Source of the DNA: Candidatus Altimarinota bacterium
GTDB taxonomy: Bacteria; Cyanobacteriota; Cyanobacteriia; Cyanobacteriales; Microcystaceae
Direction of reading: 5' to 3'
DNA: 64,000 bases
Assembly: GCA_012031035.1 (NCBI GenBank)
Contig: JAAUUT010000008.1
Location: 27,401-91,400 of the forward strand
Both the position numbers and the translations under genes were made by a program. How positions within the stretch are numbered: the first letter of the stretch is position 1; each line of letters starts with the position of its first letter. This document shows, in pieces, positions 45,579 to 55,029 of this stretch. The notes beneath the pieces are model-generated. The model was not told the origin of the DNA and did not search any database. It was given only the letters and a program-made list of their open reading frames with translations.

Positions 45579-48173
45579 TCAAACCGACCATTGTGGATTA
45601 TTGGTCAACAATTCCGTCGCTGCTTCATTAGGAAGTGGCTTTGAGAAGAAATATCCCTGTCCGTATTCGCATTCTAGCGATTGTAGCGCTCTAACCTGAT
45701 GAGCCGTTTCAACCCCTTCGGCAATTACATCAAACTCTAAATTGTGACCGAGCATAATGATAGTGCGAACGATTTGGGCATACTTATGACTCTCTTGACT
45801 CTCGCTGAGACGATTGACAAAAGACTGGTCGATTTTAAGCGTATCGATGGGAAAAGTATGAAGGTTACTCAGCGAAGAATAGCCCGTACCAAAATCGTCT
45901 AAACTCAGCTTGAGTCCTAGGGTTTTTAGTTGTTGCAATAAGGCAAGTCCTTTCTCGACATCTGTCATCATGTGACTTTCCGTAATTTCTAACTTCAAAC
46001 GGTTGCGATCGACACCAATTTCTTCCAAAATTAGCTGAATTTGTTTGACTAAATCGACTTGAGTAAATTGTCGTTGAGAAAGATTTACGCTCATCATTAG
46101 TGAGGAGTGTTCGGGAAATTGCTCTCGCCAGCGATTTATCTGCAAGCAAGCTTCTTGTAAAATCCACTGTCCGAGGGGAATAATTAACCCCGTTTCTTCG
46201 GCAAGTGGTACGAATACACCTGGCGACACAAAACCTCGCTGGGGAGATTGCCAGCGAACTAGCGCTTCAAATCCAGTCACCTTAAGGGTTTTAAGCGATA
46301 CAATCGGTTGATAGTAAAGCTGAAACTCTTGACGTTCGATCGCGCTTCTAAGTTCCGTTTCAAGCTGCCAGCGCGTTTGTGCCTGAGTTCGCATCCCCGC
46401 TGCAAAGATTTGATGGCGTGCTTGACCCGATTCTTTAGCCTGATACATTGCAATATCTGCCTCTCGAATCAATTCTTCGGCATCAAAATCATTTCCCGTT
46501 CGATTGTAAGCAATTCCGATACAGATCGTTGTATAAATATCCTGTCCTTGCCATTGAAAAGGATGAGCTAATTCTTTTTGCAAGCAATCGGCAAGTTGTG
46601 CTGCTTCTTCTACATCTGCGATCGCAGTAAGATAAATGGCAAATTCGTCTCCGGCGACGCGAGCGAGCGTTCCCTTTCTAGCAAGACGATTCTGGAGGCG
46701 CTTAGCCGTATTGAGCAATAACCAGTCACCTGCTTCTCGTCCCAATCCATCATTAATGCGTTTAAAACGATCGAGATCGAGAAAAAGAACGGCGACTAAA
46801 GCATTCTGAGATTTATTTTGACGGTTGATTTTCTGTAGTTGTTTGAGAAATAAGCGTCGGTTGGGAAGTCCCGTTAATGAATCGTGGTAAATACTAAAGA
46901 AAAGTCGATAGGCAAACATACCAACACTAGTTACCAACAAACCTATTGCGTTTGGAACGACAGGAATCCAGCCAGATTGGAAAAAGATAACATAACCTAT
47001 GCCCCACAATCCACTTGTTGCGATCGCGATCCCTACACCAACCGAGAGGGGATGATTCAACCGCCATCCCAAGATTCCCCCCACCAACGACCAAACCCAG
47101 ATCCATCCCCATTCTACCCACTGCGACCAATACCAAAATGGACGTTGGTTGTCGAGTACGATATTGAGGATTTGACTGACGATTTGACCGTGAATAACAA
47201 CCCCCGGCATAAGATAGCTATCGGTTTCCTTGGCACTATACGGCGTAGCGACAAAATCTTTAAGGCTCGGCGCTATCGTTCCGATGAGAACTGCTTTATC
47301 TTTAATTAAACTAGAGTCTACTTTTCCATTAAGAACGTCACTCAACGTGACTTGTCGGGCGATTCTTTGGGGAGAACGGTATTGAATTAAGGTTTGCCAG
47401 CCTAATGCTTCTGAGGGTAACATTTGATAGCCGCCAGAATTTTTGGTTAGGCGAGTAAAGGTTGCATTGCCGATTTTTAGAGCTTCCGGCGTGACTTGAA
47501 AAGCTAAATTGCGATCGTTTAAATAGTTCAAACTGACTTGCAGCGCCAGCGAATAGACTTGTTGATTTGATAAATCTGCATACATGAGGTTGCGACGCAA
47601 GATATTATCGCTGTCGAGAACGAAGTCGCTAAATCCAACTCGTTCTTTGGGAACGTTTGGTGGAGGAGGAACGCTCTGTCCGTCATTTCCTTGTAATTTG
47701 GTAATGGTAATGACATTATTGGCTTTGAGTTGCTCGCTCAGTTCCTTCTCGCCAGGAGGTTGAGCAAGATCTCGGTATAAATCTAAACCGATGACTTTGG
47801 GTTGTTGTTTTTGTAGCGTTTCTAGTAATTGCGCAACGACACGATCTGAAAGCGGCCATTTTTTTTGGTTGCGAATATCCTCTTCGGTAATCTTGACAAT
47901 TAACAAGCGCGGATCCGGAGGCGATGGCGGTTGCGATCGCACCATCGAATCGAAGACGATTAGTTCTGGCTGTTGTAAGATACCTGTCTGCCTGAGTCCG
48001 ATAACTGCACCCGCGATCGCTAAACTTGTTAAGATGAGCGAGAAAGGAGAAATATCTGACGAAGATAAGTTTTGATTCGTGCCTCGTTCAGAAAGGTCGG
48101 CAGTTGATAACCAAGCGCGAATTTTTTGAGCTATTTGAGTAAATATCAATTTAAAATGCCACCTACAAAACAA
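45579..48173 (-). CDS. CHASE2-GGDEF-EAL protein (cyclic-di-GMP turnover)
   Basis: An 864-residue membrane sensor. One helix at about 47-62 and three at about 365-425 enclose an extracytoplasmic CHASE2 domain (IVFDSMVRSQPPSPPDPRLL, VIGLDLYRDLAQPPG, AVLIGTIAPSLKDFVATPYS). The cyclase domain carries the motif AGDEF, an accepted active variant of GGDEF. The EAL domain carries EALVRW, EITESH, DDFGTGYSS and AEGVET, so all main metal ligands are present. Both activities seem possible. The DUF928 gene starts divergently, and such pairs recur in cyanobacteria. Confidence 0.92.
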   Translation of the reverse strand: MFCRWHFKLIFTQIAQKIRAWLSTADLSERGTNQNLSSSDISPFSLILTSLAIAGAVIGLRQTGILQQPELIVFDSMVRSQPPSPPDPRLLIVKITEEDIRNQKKWPLSDRVVAQLLETLQKQQPKVIGLDLYRDLAQPPGEKELSEQLKANNVITITKLQGNDGQSVPPPPNVPKERVGFSDFVLDSDNILRRNLMYADLSNQQVYSLALQVSLNYLNDRNLAFQVTPEALKIGNATFTRLTKNSGGYQMLPSEALGWQTLIQYRSPQRIARQVTLSDVLNGKVDSSLIKDKAVLIGTIAPSLKDFVATPYSAKETDSYLMPGVVIHGQIVSQILNIVLDNQRPFWYWSQWVEWGWIWVWSLVGGILGWRLNHPLSVGVGIAIATSGLWGIGYVIFFQSGWIPVVPNAIGLLVTSVGMFAYRLFFSIYHDSLTGLPNRRLFLKQLQKINRQNKSQNALVAVLFLDLDRFKRINDGLGREAGDWLLLNTAKRLQNRLARKGTLARVAGDEFAIYLTAIADVEEAAQLADCLQKELAHPFQWQGQDIYTTICIGIAYNRTGNDFDAEELIREADIAMYQAKESGQARHQIFAAGMRTQAQTRWQLETELRSAIERQEFQLYYQPIVSLKTLKVTGFEALVRWQSPQRGFVSPGVFVPLAEETGLIIPLGQWILQEACLQINRWREQFPEHSSLMMSVNLSQRQFTQVDLVKQIQLILEEIGVDRNRLKLEITESHMMTDVEKGLALLQQLKTLGLKLSLDDFGTGYSSLSNLHTFPIDTLKIDQSFVNRLSESQESHKYAQIVRTIIMLGHNLEFDVIAEGVETAHQVRALQSLECEYGQGYFFSKPLPNEAATELLTNNPQWSV

Positions 48174-48366
48174 AGTTGTTGATTTTTAATAGGTACTTTA
48201 AAATTAGAAAATATGCAAATTAAAATAATTTATTCTAACTAGACACTGAAGAATAAACAAGATTAAAATAAGAATGAGAAGATAAACCATAATTAATTTA
48301 AGGATATTATCATTTCATTATTAAGTTTATAGAAAACCCAAGTTATTTTAAAAGGCGGCTTCAATT

Positions 48367-49173
48367 ATGTTAAGGCGGATACATCAAAAAAATGTTTTGG
48401 CGATCGCGGGTGTAACATCGCTTTTTTGTTTATCTTTGTTATGTTTGCCAGAGTTGGCTAGAGCGCAAGAAACTGACCGAGATTCCAATTTAGGGTTGCC
48501 GACCCGGCGCATCGGCGGTGGAACGCGAGGGGAAAGCGATCTCGACGATATGAAAAGATCGCAAAAGTGTTCGTCTCTCGTCGCCCTAGCACCCAAATAT
48601 TTAGTACTTACAACAGAAGCCACGCCAACCTTATTTTTCTGTCTGCCTCCAATCGAGCAATCTAGAGAAGCTAAACTAGAATTGAGTCTCTATGACGATA
48701 ACGATCGGTTGGTTTCCCAAACAACGAGCGCTCTGACTGGGCAATCGGGGATTGCTAGCTTGCCCATACCCACCGCAGAAGGGTTTCAAGAATTGGAGAG
48801 CGATCGCAACTATCGCTGGCATTTATTATTGGTTGATGAAGGTACAGAAGAAGAACGAGTTGTAGAAGGATGGATTCGTCGCGTTGAAATGAAACCCAAT
48901 TTAGCCAACAAACTTGCTAAGGCTTCTCCCCTGGAACGAGTTCAACTTTACCAACAAGCTAGATTGTGGTACGAAGCACTAGAAGAATTAGCTCAGTTAA
49001 AGCAATCTAATCCTGACAACGATGACGTATCCGAACAATGGGCCGAGTTATTAGAAGGATTTAACCTCAGCGCGATCGCGACGGTTCCCCTTCTCACTCC
49101 CAATATTACTCCTAATTCTAATTCTATTCCATCTCAACCAACCCTCGATAGAGCAAACGCTCTCGATCGGTAG
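48367..49173 (+). CDS. DUF928 family exported protein
   Basis: A 268-residue protein with a signal peptide ending near ELARAQ, a short basic linker with GLPTRRIGGGTRG, then the DUF928 domain (VALAPKYLVLTTEATPTLFF, LSLYDDNDRLVSQT, RNYRWHLLLVD, GWIRRVEM) and a tail with helical repeats (ERVQLYQQARLWYEALEELA). It is periplasmic or exported. Its start is 193 bases from the divergent CHASE2 gene. Function is unknown. Confidence 0.85.
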   Translation: MLRRIHQKNVLAIAGVTSLFCLSLLCLPELARAQETDRDSNLGLPTRRIGGGTRGESDLDDMKRSQKCSSLVALAPKYLVLTTEATPTLFFCLPPIEQSREAKLELSLYDDNDRLVSQTTSALTGQSGIASLPIPTAEGFQELESDRNYRWHLLLVDEGTEEERVVEGWIRRVEMKPNLANKLAKASPLERVQLYQQARLWYEALEELAQLKQSNPDNDDVSEQWAELLEGFNLSAIATVPLLTPNITPNSNSIPSQPTLDRANALDR

Positions 49174-49276
49174 TTCAGTATATGAGTCATGAGAAGGCAA
49201 AGGAGAAAAGAAAACTGACAACTAGTAACTAGTTGTTGGATTAAAGTCTCTTCTAATTCCCATTTTTGAGAAACAA

Positions 49277-50326
49277 CTAACTACTTAGTTTTTCACAAGC
49301 GTCCAAAATAATTTCTTCCGTTTCTTGCCAGCCAATACATTTATCGGTAACAGAAACGCCATATTTGAGTTCTTCACGATTGTCAGGGATCGCTTGACCG
49401 CCTTCATACAGATTAGACTCTAACATCAGTCCAACAATCGAGGTATTGCCATCCGCAATTTGTTGGATCGCATTTTTAAAAACTGAGGCTTGTAGTTTAT
49501 AGTCTTTATTAGAATTTCCGTGGCTGCAATCAATAACAATTCGCGGCGGCACATTAGCTTCTTTTAATTTTTTCTCTACCAGGCTTACATTTTCTGCGTC
49601 ATAATTAGGTCTGCCATTACCACCCCTCAAAATAATATGACCGTAGGAGTTTCCTTTGGTTTTAAAAACGCTGACTTGTCCTTTTTGATTAATTCCTAAA
49701 AAATGATGAGAACTTAGTGCAGATTCGATAGCATTCAAAGCAACTTGAATATTTCCGTCAGTACCGTTTTTAAATCCGACAGGCATTGAAAGTCCGCTTG
49801 CCATTTCGCGATGAGTTTGCGATTCAGTCGTGCGAGCGCCAATAGCAGACCAGGCAATTAATTCGCTGATATACTGAGGAACGATCGGATCGAGTGCTTC
49901 TGTTGCTGCTGGCAATCCTAATTCGACAATTTGTAACAAAAGGCGACGAGCCGTTAATAATCCTTTTTCAATATTAAAAGAATCATCCATGTCAGGATCG
50001 TTAATTAATCCTTTCCATCCGATTGTTGTTCTTGGTTTTTCAAAATAAACTCGCATAATTAGTAATAGTTTATCTTGGACGCGATCGCTCAATTTTTTGA
50101 GTTTTTGCGCATATTTGATCGCTGCTTGAGGATGGTGAATCGAACAAGGTCCGACGACAATAAATTTTCGACTATCTTTAAAATCTAAAATGTTTTCTAT
50201 TTCTTGTCGATGGTTTAATATAGTCTGCTCTGCTATGGGCGTTAACGGTACTTTATCTTTTATTTCATGAGGCGTTGATAATACATGAGATTTTTGAATA
50301 TGAGTATTAGATAATTTATGTTTCAT
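49277..50326 (-). CDS. aroG: 3-deoxy-7-phosphoheptulonate synthase (DAHP synthase, class I)
   Basis: A 349-residue class I (AroFGH-type) enzyme that condenses phosphoenolpyruvate and erythrose-4-phosphate, the first step of the shikimate pathway. It holds VVGPCSIHHPQAAIKYA, RVYFEKPRTTIGWKGLIND, the metal and substrate motifs ILRGGNGRPNYDAENV and IVIDCSHGNSNK, and MLESNLYEGGQ. AGGA lies about eight bases before the ATG. Isoenzyme class (Phe- or Tyr-sensitive) cannot be read from sequence; the symbol is by similarity. Confidence 0.93.
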   Translation of the reverse strand: MKHKLSNTHIQKSHVLSTPHEIKDKVPLTPIAEQTILNHRQEIENILDFKDSRKFIVVGPCSIHHPQAAIKYAQKLKKLSDRVQDKLLLIMRVYFEKPRTTIGWKGLINDPDMDDSFNIEKGLLTARRLLLQIVELGLPAATEALDPIVPQYISELIAWSAIGARTTESQTHREMASGLSMPVGFKNGTDGNIQVALNAIESALSSHHFLGINQKGQVSVFKTKGNSYGHIILRGGNGRPNYDAENVSLVEKKLKEANVPPRIVIDCSHGNSNKDYKLQASVFKNAIQQIADGNTSIVGLMLESNLYEGGQAIPDNREELKYGVSVTDKCIGWQETEEIILDACEKLSS

Positions 50327-50991
50327 AAAATTTTCCTAAGATTTCTGTTTTGACGAGAACCGAGTTTGATATATATATTTTAAGAGAAAATCTAAATTAG
50401 CTATACTTGACTGCTGGGGTGTCAAATTGATAAGGAAATAAGGTGTTCCTAGTTAGATTTGAGATTGCCAATCTATCATTTTACTGGATGTTGAGAGAAA
50501 ATCAGCGATTCCTGTAAAAGCAAAATTATCTTGTTAGGGAAATTTTTAATAACTTTGTATTTTTAAGTAAGCTGCCATGTTTTTAAATGACTTATAGAAT
50601 TTAGGCAAGCGAGAACGGAGAACAGGTAATAGGAAGGCGATTGAGATAGCTTTAGCTTATTGAAAAGTAAACAGTTTAAATGCTTCTTGGACTAAGTAAG
50701 CATAATTAAACATAACCTAACAAACAATTCTAGTAAAGACGAGGATACAACTGGCTTTAGCGTAGACCATTTCTTAGGCATACCTGCATCGCCAGCCGTT
50801 ACTTTACCATGTTGTGTTGAACATTGCGCTCTAAAAAATCATGAGGCTATAACCCTCTTCTGTCACTCTCCGAAATAAATTCATAAGAAATAAGCCAGTT
50901 TACCCAGAAGAATAAAATGGTTGAAATTGATTCATCAGAGCAATTAGCTGATGAAAAACCAACAATTAATTCTTTTTAAACACTTGTATTC
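50327..50991. other. Spacer upstream of DAHP synthase
   Basis: A 665-base AT-rich gap. A 20-residue frame at 50917-50979 (ATG to TAA) lacks a ribosome site and is not credible. It must hold the promoter of the DAHP synthase gene. No repeat or RNA gene is seen. Confidence 0.35.
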
Positions 50992-52170
50992 TTATCTCTG
51001 CTTCCAGTATTTAAAAGCCGCATAAGCAAGCGTAACAACGCCCGTAAGAATTGCTGACTCATCGACTTCAAATTCGGGATGATGTAGAGGATGATTAAGA
51101 CGATCGCCAGATCCCACCCCCAGGCGAAACATACTGCCTGGCGCGTGTTCTAAGTAAAGAGAAAAATCTTCTGCACCCAAAGAAGGTTCGGTGAGGATTT
51201 GAACGCGATCGCTTCCCCACGCTTCTCGACTCGCTTCTTCTAAGATTTGAGATAAAAATAGATCGTTTTGGACTGAAGGCACGCCGCGACGGTAATTCAT
51301 CTCATATTTTGCCCCATAAGTATTGCAAAAATTAGCGACAATTCCTTCAATCCACTGCGGTAAATTAGCATGGGTTTCGGGATGAAGCGATCGCACCGTC
51401 CCCGCCATTCGCACCTGGTCTGCAATCACATTCGGGGCCCTTCCCCCGCTAATCTGTCCTATGGTTAAAACAATGGGGCGCAAAGGGTTTTGCGTTCGAC
51501 TAATGGCCTGTTGTAGTGCGGTAATAACCTGAGAAGCAATCCAAATTGCATCGATCGCTTCGTGGGGACGCGCGCCGTGTCCCGACTCTCCCTGAATAAA
51601 AATTTCAATATCGTCCGCCGCCGCCGTCAATGCCCCGTACCGAATGCCGACAGAACGCGCTGGAATCGACGGAAAAACGTGTACCCCAAAAATAGCATTA
51701 ACATCTCGCATCGCCCCGTCTCGAACCATCCAGCTAGCTCCCTGAGCGATTTCTTCGGCGGGTTGAAACAAGAAACGAATATTTCCTGGCAACGCTTCTG
51801 CTAACTGGGATAGTACCATCGCGACTCCCAATCCTACCGTTGTATGTACGTCATGACCGCAAGCGTGCATGATCCCAGGTTTGCGGGAAGCAAAATCGAG
51901 ATTGGTTCGTTCCTGAATCGGCAGTGCATCCATATCGGTACGAATTGCTAAAATGCGATCGTCGCTGCCGTTACCTTGCAAATTGCCTACTACACCCGTT
52001 TTTCCAACAGCTTCTTTGACTTGTATGCCACAAGAAGACAAAACCCCCGCCACATAAGCTGCCGTTTGATATTCCTGTCCGCTTAATTCGGGGTGCGCGT
52101 GGATGTGACGGCGAATTTCAATCAATCGTGGCGCTAGGGTTTCTGCAAGATCTTTAATCTGGGAGAGCAT
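50992..52170 (-). CDS. M20 family amidohydrolase (IAA-amino-acid/N-acyl hydrolase type)
   Basis: A 392-residue M20D metallopeptidase. It holds the metal-site motifs MHACGHDVHTTVG and FLFQPAEEIAQGASWM, the dimerisation domain with GESGHGARPHEAIDAI, and the C-terminal GAEDFSLYLEHAPG. Such enzymes hydrolyse N-acyl or amide conjugates of amino acids, and the exact substrate is not set. It is downstream of the histidine kinase gene on the same strand, 156 bases away, and may or may not share its promoter. Confidence 0.9.
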   Translation of the reverse strand: MLSQIKDLAETLAPRLIEIRRHIHAHPELSGQEYQTAAYVAGVLSSCGIQVKEAVGKTGVVGNLQGNGSDDRILAIRTDMDALPIQERTNLDFASRKPGIMHACGHDVHTTVGLGVAMVLSQLAEALPGNIRFLFQPAEEIAQGASWMVRDGAMRDVNAIFGVHVFPSIPARSVGIRYGALTAAADDIEIFIQGESGHGARPHEAIDAIWIASQVITALQQAISRTQNPLRPIVLTIGQISGGRAPNVIADQVRMAGTVRSLHPETHANLPQWIEGIVANFCNTYGAKYEMNYRRGVPSVQNDLFLSQILEEASREAWGSDRVQILTEPSLGAEDFSLYLEHAPGSMFRLGVGSGDRLNHPLHHPEFEVDESAILTGVVTLAYAAFKYWKQR

Positions 52171-52326
52171 TGATTTATCAAACGGTACGCTTTAATAAAA
52201 TGTTAATATATCTTCCCTTGCTAGATAGGGCGGACAAAGCGTAAAGTTACGAGAACCTGCGCTCGTTTTTGATATCTTGCAGGAAGGATTAATCGATCGC
52301 AACGCCTACAAATCAAATATTATTTT

Positions 52327-53706
52327 TTAGATAGCGATCGCGCTAAGCCAAACAATAAATGTCGTTCCAGGAAAAGTATTATTTGGATTCAAATTATTAG
52401 GACTAATTAAATCAATTTTTCCCTGCATTTGTTCGATTAATTCTTTCGCGATCGCAAGCCCTAAACCCGTTCCAGGAATATCGCCTCGTGCTTGCACTCC
52501 TCGATAATGCCGCTCGAACAAATGTTCTAGATCTTGGGGAGGAATGCCATAACCCGTGTCGCATACCGCAATTCCTTGCCAAGTTCCCGTTTTATCAGTT
52601 CGTTCCAATCCTGCTACGATTTGAACCTTTCCGCCTGCTGGCGTGTATTTAAGCGCGTTGTCGATGAGATTGCTTAAAACTTCGCGCAAGGCTCTAGAAT
52701 TGGCTTGTACGAGGGGTAAATTAGAGGGAATCTTAGCATCAAGATTAACAGCTTTCTCCTGGGCGATCGCGCCAGCCGAAACTAACAAAGGTTCTAAAAT
52801 ATCCTTAACGGCGATCGCTTCTAAACTCAGAGAATTTCCTAGCAGAAGCGCAGCAGAATCGGGAACCGAAGAAGCTTCTGGTAAAGACAAAGTATTCGCA
52901 TCCAACGTCAAGGAATCCGTATCGGGATGCGCCGCGTCAAGATCCCTTTCAAATTCTTGTAACAATTCCTGCAAGCGATCGCCTTCTCGTAAAATTCCTT
53001 GAATCACCGAACGATTGCGATCGTCTGGCATAAAACGCTTGAGTAACAGCTTCCCAAACGTCCTCAATGCCGTTAGGGGATTGCGTAACTGATGGAGTAA
53101 GTTATCTAATCTGTCTCGTTGAAGGCGCTGAATTCTCGCTTGTTGATTTAACTGTTGTTCGTACCAACCCTGTCGTCGATCTAATAAGCTTGCTAATTCT
53201 ATCGTTTTGGCGATTTTTTCGATCTGACTCAATTCTTTTGGTTTCCATTGGCGATCTTTGCGTCTTGTTACTAGCAAACCCATCACCCTATCTTCATCCA
53301 TCAAAGGGAAAATCATTTGATTTTGCTCTTTCATGGATGAGTCTTTCCACAAGGATTGAGGCAAATCGAGTTGCTTATCTTCATCCGCGCGATCGCCTTT
53401 GGCGGTACGCGGAGGACAATTGAGACTTTCAGAAGATGAACCCAACAATAAAGGCATCGATGAAGTCACTCGATTCCAGACTTCTGGTAAAATTCTCAAA
53501 CGGTTCCCCGATTTCCACATCGAATCTGTCTGAGGATAGACGGCGATCGGAATTAGATGAGTGTCCGAACCCTCTAAAATTTCTTCTGTTAGGTAGACCG
53601 CACTCCAGTCAGCTTTAAGCCATTGCGTCAATAATGCAATTTGAGATTGACACAAAGCAATCAATTCTGAACTTGGAGGAATGAAAAGAGGATGCGAATG
53701 AGACAT
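52327..53706 (-). CDS. Cytosolic sensor histidine kinase
   Basis: A 459-residue kinase. Residues 1-170 form a GAF-like input domain with no membrane helix. The dimerisation box has His205 in LLHQLRNPLTALRTFGKLL. The ATPase domain has the N box REVLSNLIDNALKYTP, G1 DTGYGIPPQDLEHLF and G2 GTGLGLAIAKEL. Residues about 98-110 (PPRTAKGDRADED) come from a HIP1-bracketed repeat that entered the gene in frame. No response regulator gene is adjacent, so the partner is unknown. Confidence 0.9.
   Translation of the reverse strand: MSHSHPLFIPPSSELIALCQSQIALLTQWLKADWSAVYLTEEILEGSDTHLIPIAVYPQTDSMWKSGNRLRILPEVWNRVTSSMPLLLGSSSESLNCPPRTAKGDRADEDKQLDLPQSLWKDSSMKEQNQMIFPLMDEDRVMGLLVTRRKDRQWKPKELSQIEKIAKTIELASLLDRRQGWYEQQLNQQARIQRLQRDRLDNLLHQLRNPLTALRTFGKLLLKRFMPDDRNRSVIQGILREGDRLQELLQEFERDLDAAHPDTDSLTLDANTLSLPEASSVPDSAALLLGNSLSLEAIAVKDILEPLLVSAGAIAQEKAVNLDAKIPSNLPLVQANSRALREVLSNLIDNALKYTPAGGKVQIVAGLERTDKTGTWQGIAVCDTGYGIPPQDLEHLFERHYRGVQARGDIPGTGLGLAIAKELIEQMQGKIDLISPNNLNPNNTFPGTTFIVWLSAIAI
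53389..53414. repeat. HIP1-bracketed repeat inside the histidine kinase gene
   Basis: GCGATCGCCTTTGGCGGTAC followed by GCGGAG matches the blocks at 18271 and 42880 in their core CGGTACGCGGAG. It keeps the reading frame. Confidence 0.6.
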
Positions 53707-53940
53707 CTTAAATCTCTGCGTAGTATAACTTTTTGCTACGAAATATTATGTTTTGTAACAATGATTTTTTCTATCCTATGGATACCATAGCGCAAAACGA
53801 GAGTTGGCTTGTTTTTCCCCGCTTAAATCCATAAAATTGCTTTCTGAGAGACGGTTGATTTTCTAAAATTAACCAGATATAATTGCCACGGCTTTTGTAA
53901 CTACGATTACAGTATGTAGCCAAAATAGGAGGTAGTAGGG

Positions 53941-54258
53941 TTGGCAAGAAAACGCAAACGTAAAAGTCGCCGTCGTCAAGAAGGACGTAAAATCCTGGAG
54001 TTAGTTCCCCAGTATAGTATTGAGAGCGGGGAAGATAAACCAGTCACCGCCGCAAGAAGATATATACAAACGCTAGGGATTCAACCCCCAGCGTTATTAG
54101 TAGTCAAACGTAACGAGCATACAACCGATAGATACTTTTGGGCAGAAAAAGGACTATTCGGCGCTCAATACGTAGAAGAGAATCATTTTCTCTTCCCAAG
54201 TTTGCGATCTCTCCTTCCGCAAGGAAAAACGCCTGTAGCGGCTGTAGGGAGCCGCTAA
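53941..54258 (+). CDS. DUF3155 family protein
   Basis: A 105-residue protein starting at TTG 53941 with AGGAGG about seven to nine bases upstream, so the unusual start is well supported. The N terminus is very basic (ARKRKRKSRRRQEGRK), then LELVPQYSIESGEDKPVTAA and RYFWAEKGLFGAQYVEENHF, the DUF3155 pattern in cyanobacteria. It may bind nucleic acid, judging by charge only. A terminator follows. Confidence 0.85.
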   Translation: MARKRKRKSRRRQEGRKILELVPQYSIESGEDKPVTAARRYIQTLGIQPPALLVVKRNEHTTDRYFWAEKGLFGAQYVEENHFLFPSLRSLLPQGKTPVAAVGSR

Positions 54259-54286
54259 AGCGATCTGCGACTTTCAAAAAATGACC

Positions 54287-54319
54287 GCTCCAACTATAAT
54301 AAATTGGAGCAGGTATTTT
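54287..54319 (+). terminator. Rho-independent terminator after the DUF3155 gene
   Basis: GCTCCAA and TTGGAGC pair around a 10-base loop, followed by AGGTATTTTT. It lies between two convergent genes and would mainly serve the plus strand. Confidence 0.65.
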
Positions 54320-54339
54320 TATGAATTATTTTTTTTATT

Positions 54340-55014
54340 TTACCCTGCGAGTTCCCAAGGAAAAGCTTTTTGGAGTTCGGCTAGTTCATCTCGATGAGCC
54401 GTTACAATGGCTAGGGTTTTCAATTCTTGACCTTCAATTAAGAGAGATTCAGTTTTTAGGAAAACTTTCTCTAAACGCTTAGCTCCTCGCCAATAAAAAG
54501 CGCCAGCCGCCGGTCCAAGTAGAATCAGCCCTAAAAACCAATTTGCTCCTGACTCTGACGGATGAAGAAAGGATAAAACCAATATCAAACACAGCAAGCC
54601 AATTGTTGCCAACACGCTCAAAAAAATAGCCAAAAACCAACTCGGACGAACAGTGCCTTCAAAAACGACTTGATGTTGCTCGGCATCAACAGAAGCTAGC
54701 TGATAAGCGCGAGAGGAAAAATAATCTTGTAATTGTTGAAGAATCTCTTCCTCAGACGCTTGAATCATGAGTTTGATTTGTTGGGTTCGCTCCTTGATAG
54801 AACCCCTAATAAAGAAAAATAAACCAACCATTAATAAAAGGGTTAGCAAAAAAGTAGAAGAAATGACTGGTGTGTCAAACAGTAAAGATGGGGACACATC
54901 TGGCGTTGGCGTAGCCCATTCAAGGGACTGACCAACGTCGCTAGCTTGGGTGTCCGTCGCAATATATTGCGCCTTTACCGAATTTAAAGTTAGTAAATTG
55001 ATTAATAACTGCAC
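54340..55014 (-). CDS. CCB1-like cofactor assembly protein (cytochrome b6f)
   Basis: A 224-residue membrane protein. Helices lie at about 51-71, 126-150 and 158-172. The motifs FLLTLLLMVGLFFFIRGSIK and TVRPSWFLAIFLSVLATIGL, with GPAAGAFYWRGAKR, match the family called cofactor assembly of complex C subunit B, which in plants helps attach heme ci to cytochrome b6. The N-terminal 40 residues may not all be native. It begins 16 bases after the BY-kinase stop, on the same strand. Confidence 0.7.
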   Translation of the reverse strand: MQLLINLLTLNSVKAQYIATDTQASDVGQSLEWATPTPDVSPSLLFDTPVISSTFLLTLLLMVGLFFFIRGSIKERTQQIKLMIQASEEEILQQLQDYFSSRAYQLASVDAEQHQVVFEGTVRPSWFLAIFLSVLATIGLLCLILVLSFLHPSESGANWFLGLILLGPAAGAFYWRGAKRLEKVFLKTESLLIEGQELKTLAIVTAHRDELAELQKAFPWELAG

Positions 55015-55029
55015 GATTGATTAAAAGCG

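Noticed and set aside
50917..50979. 20-residue plus-strand frame
   Set aside because: No ribosome site, no motif and very short.
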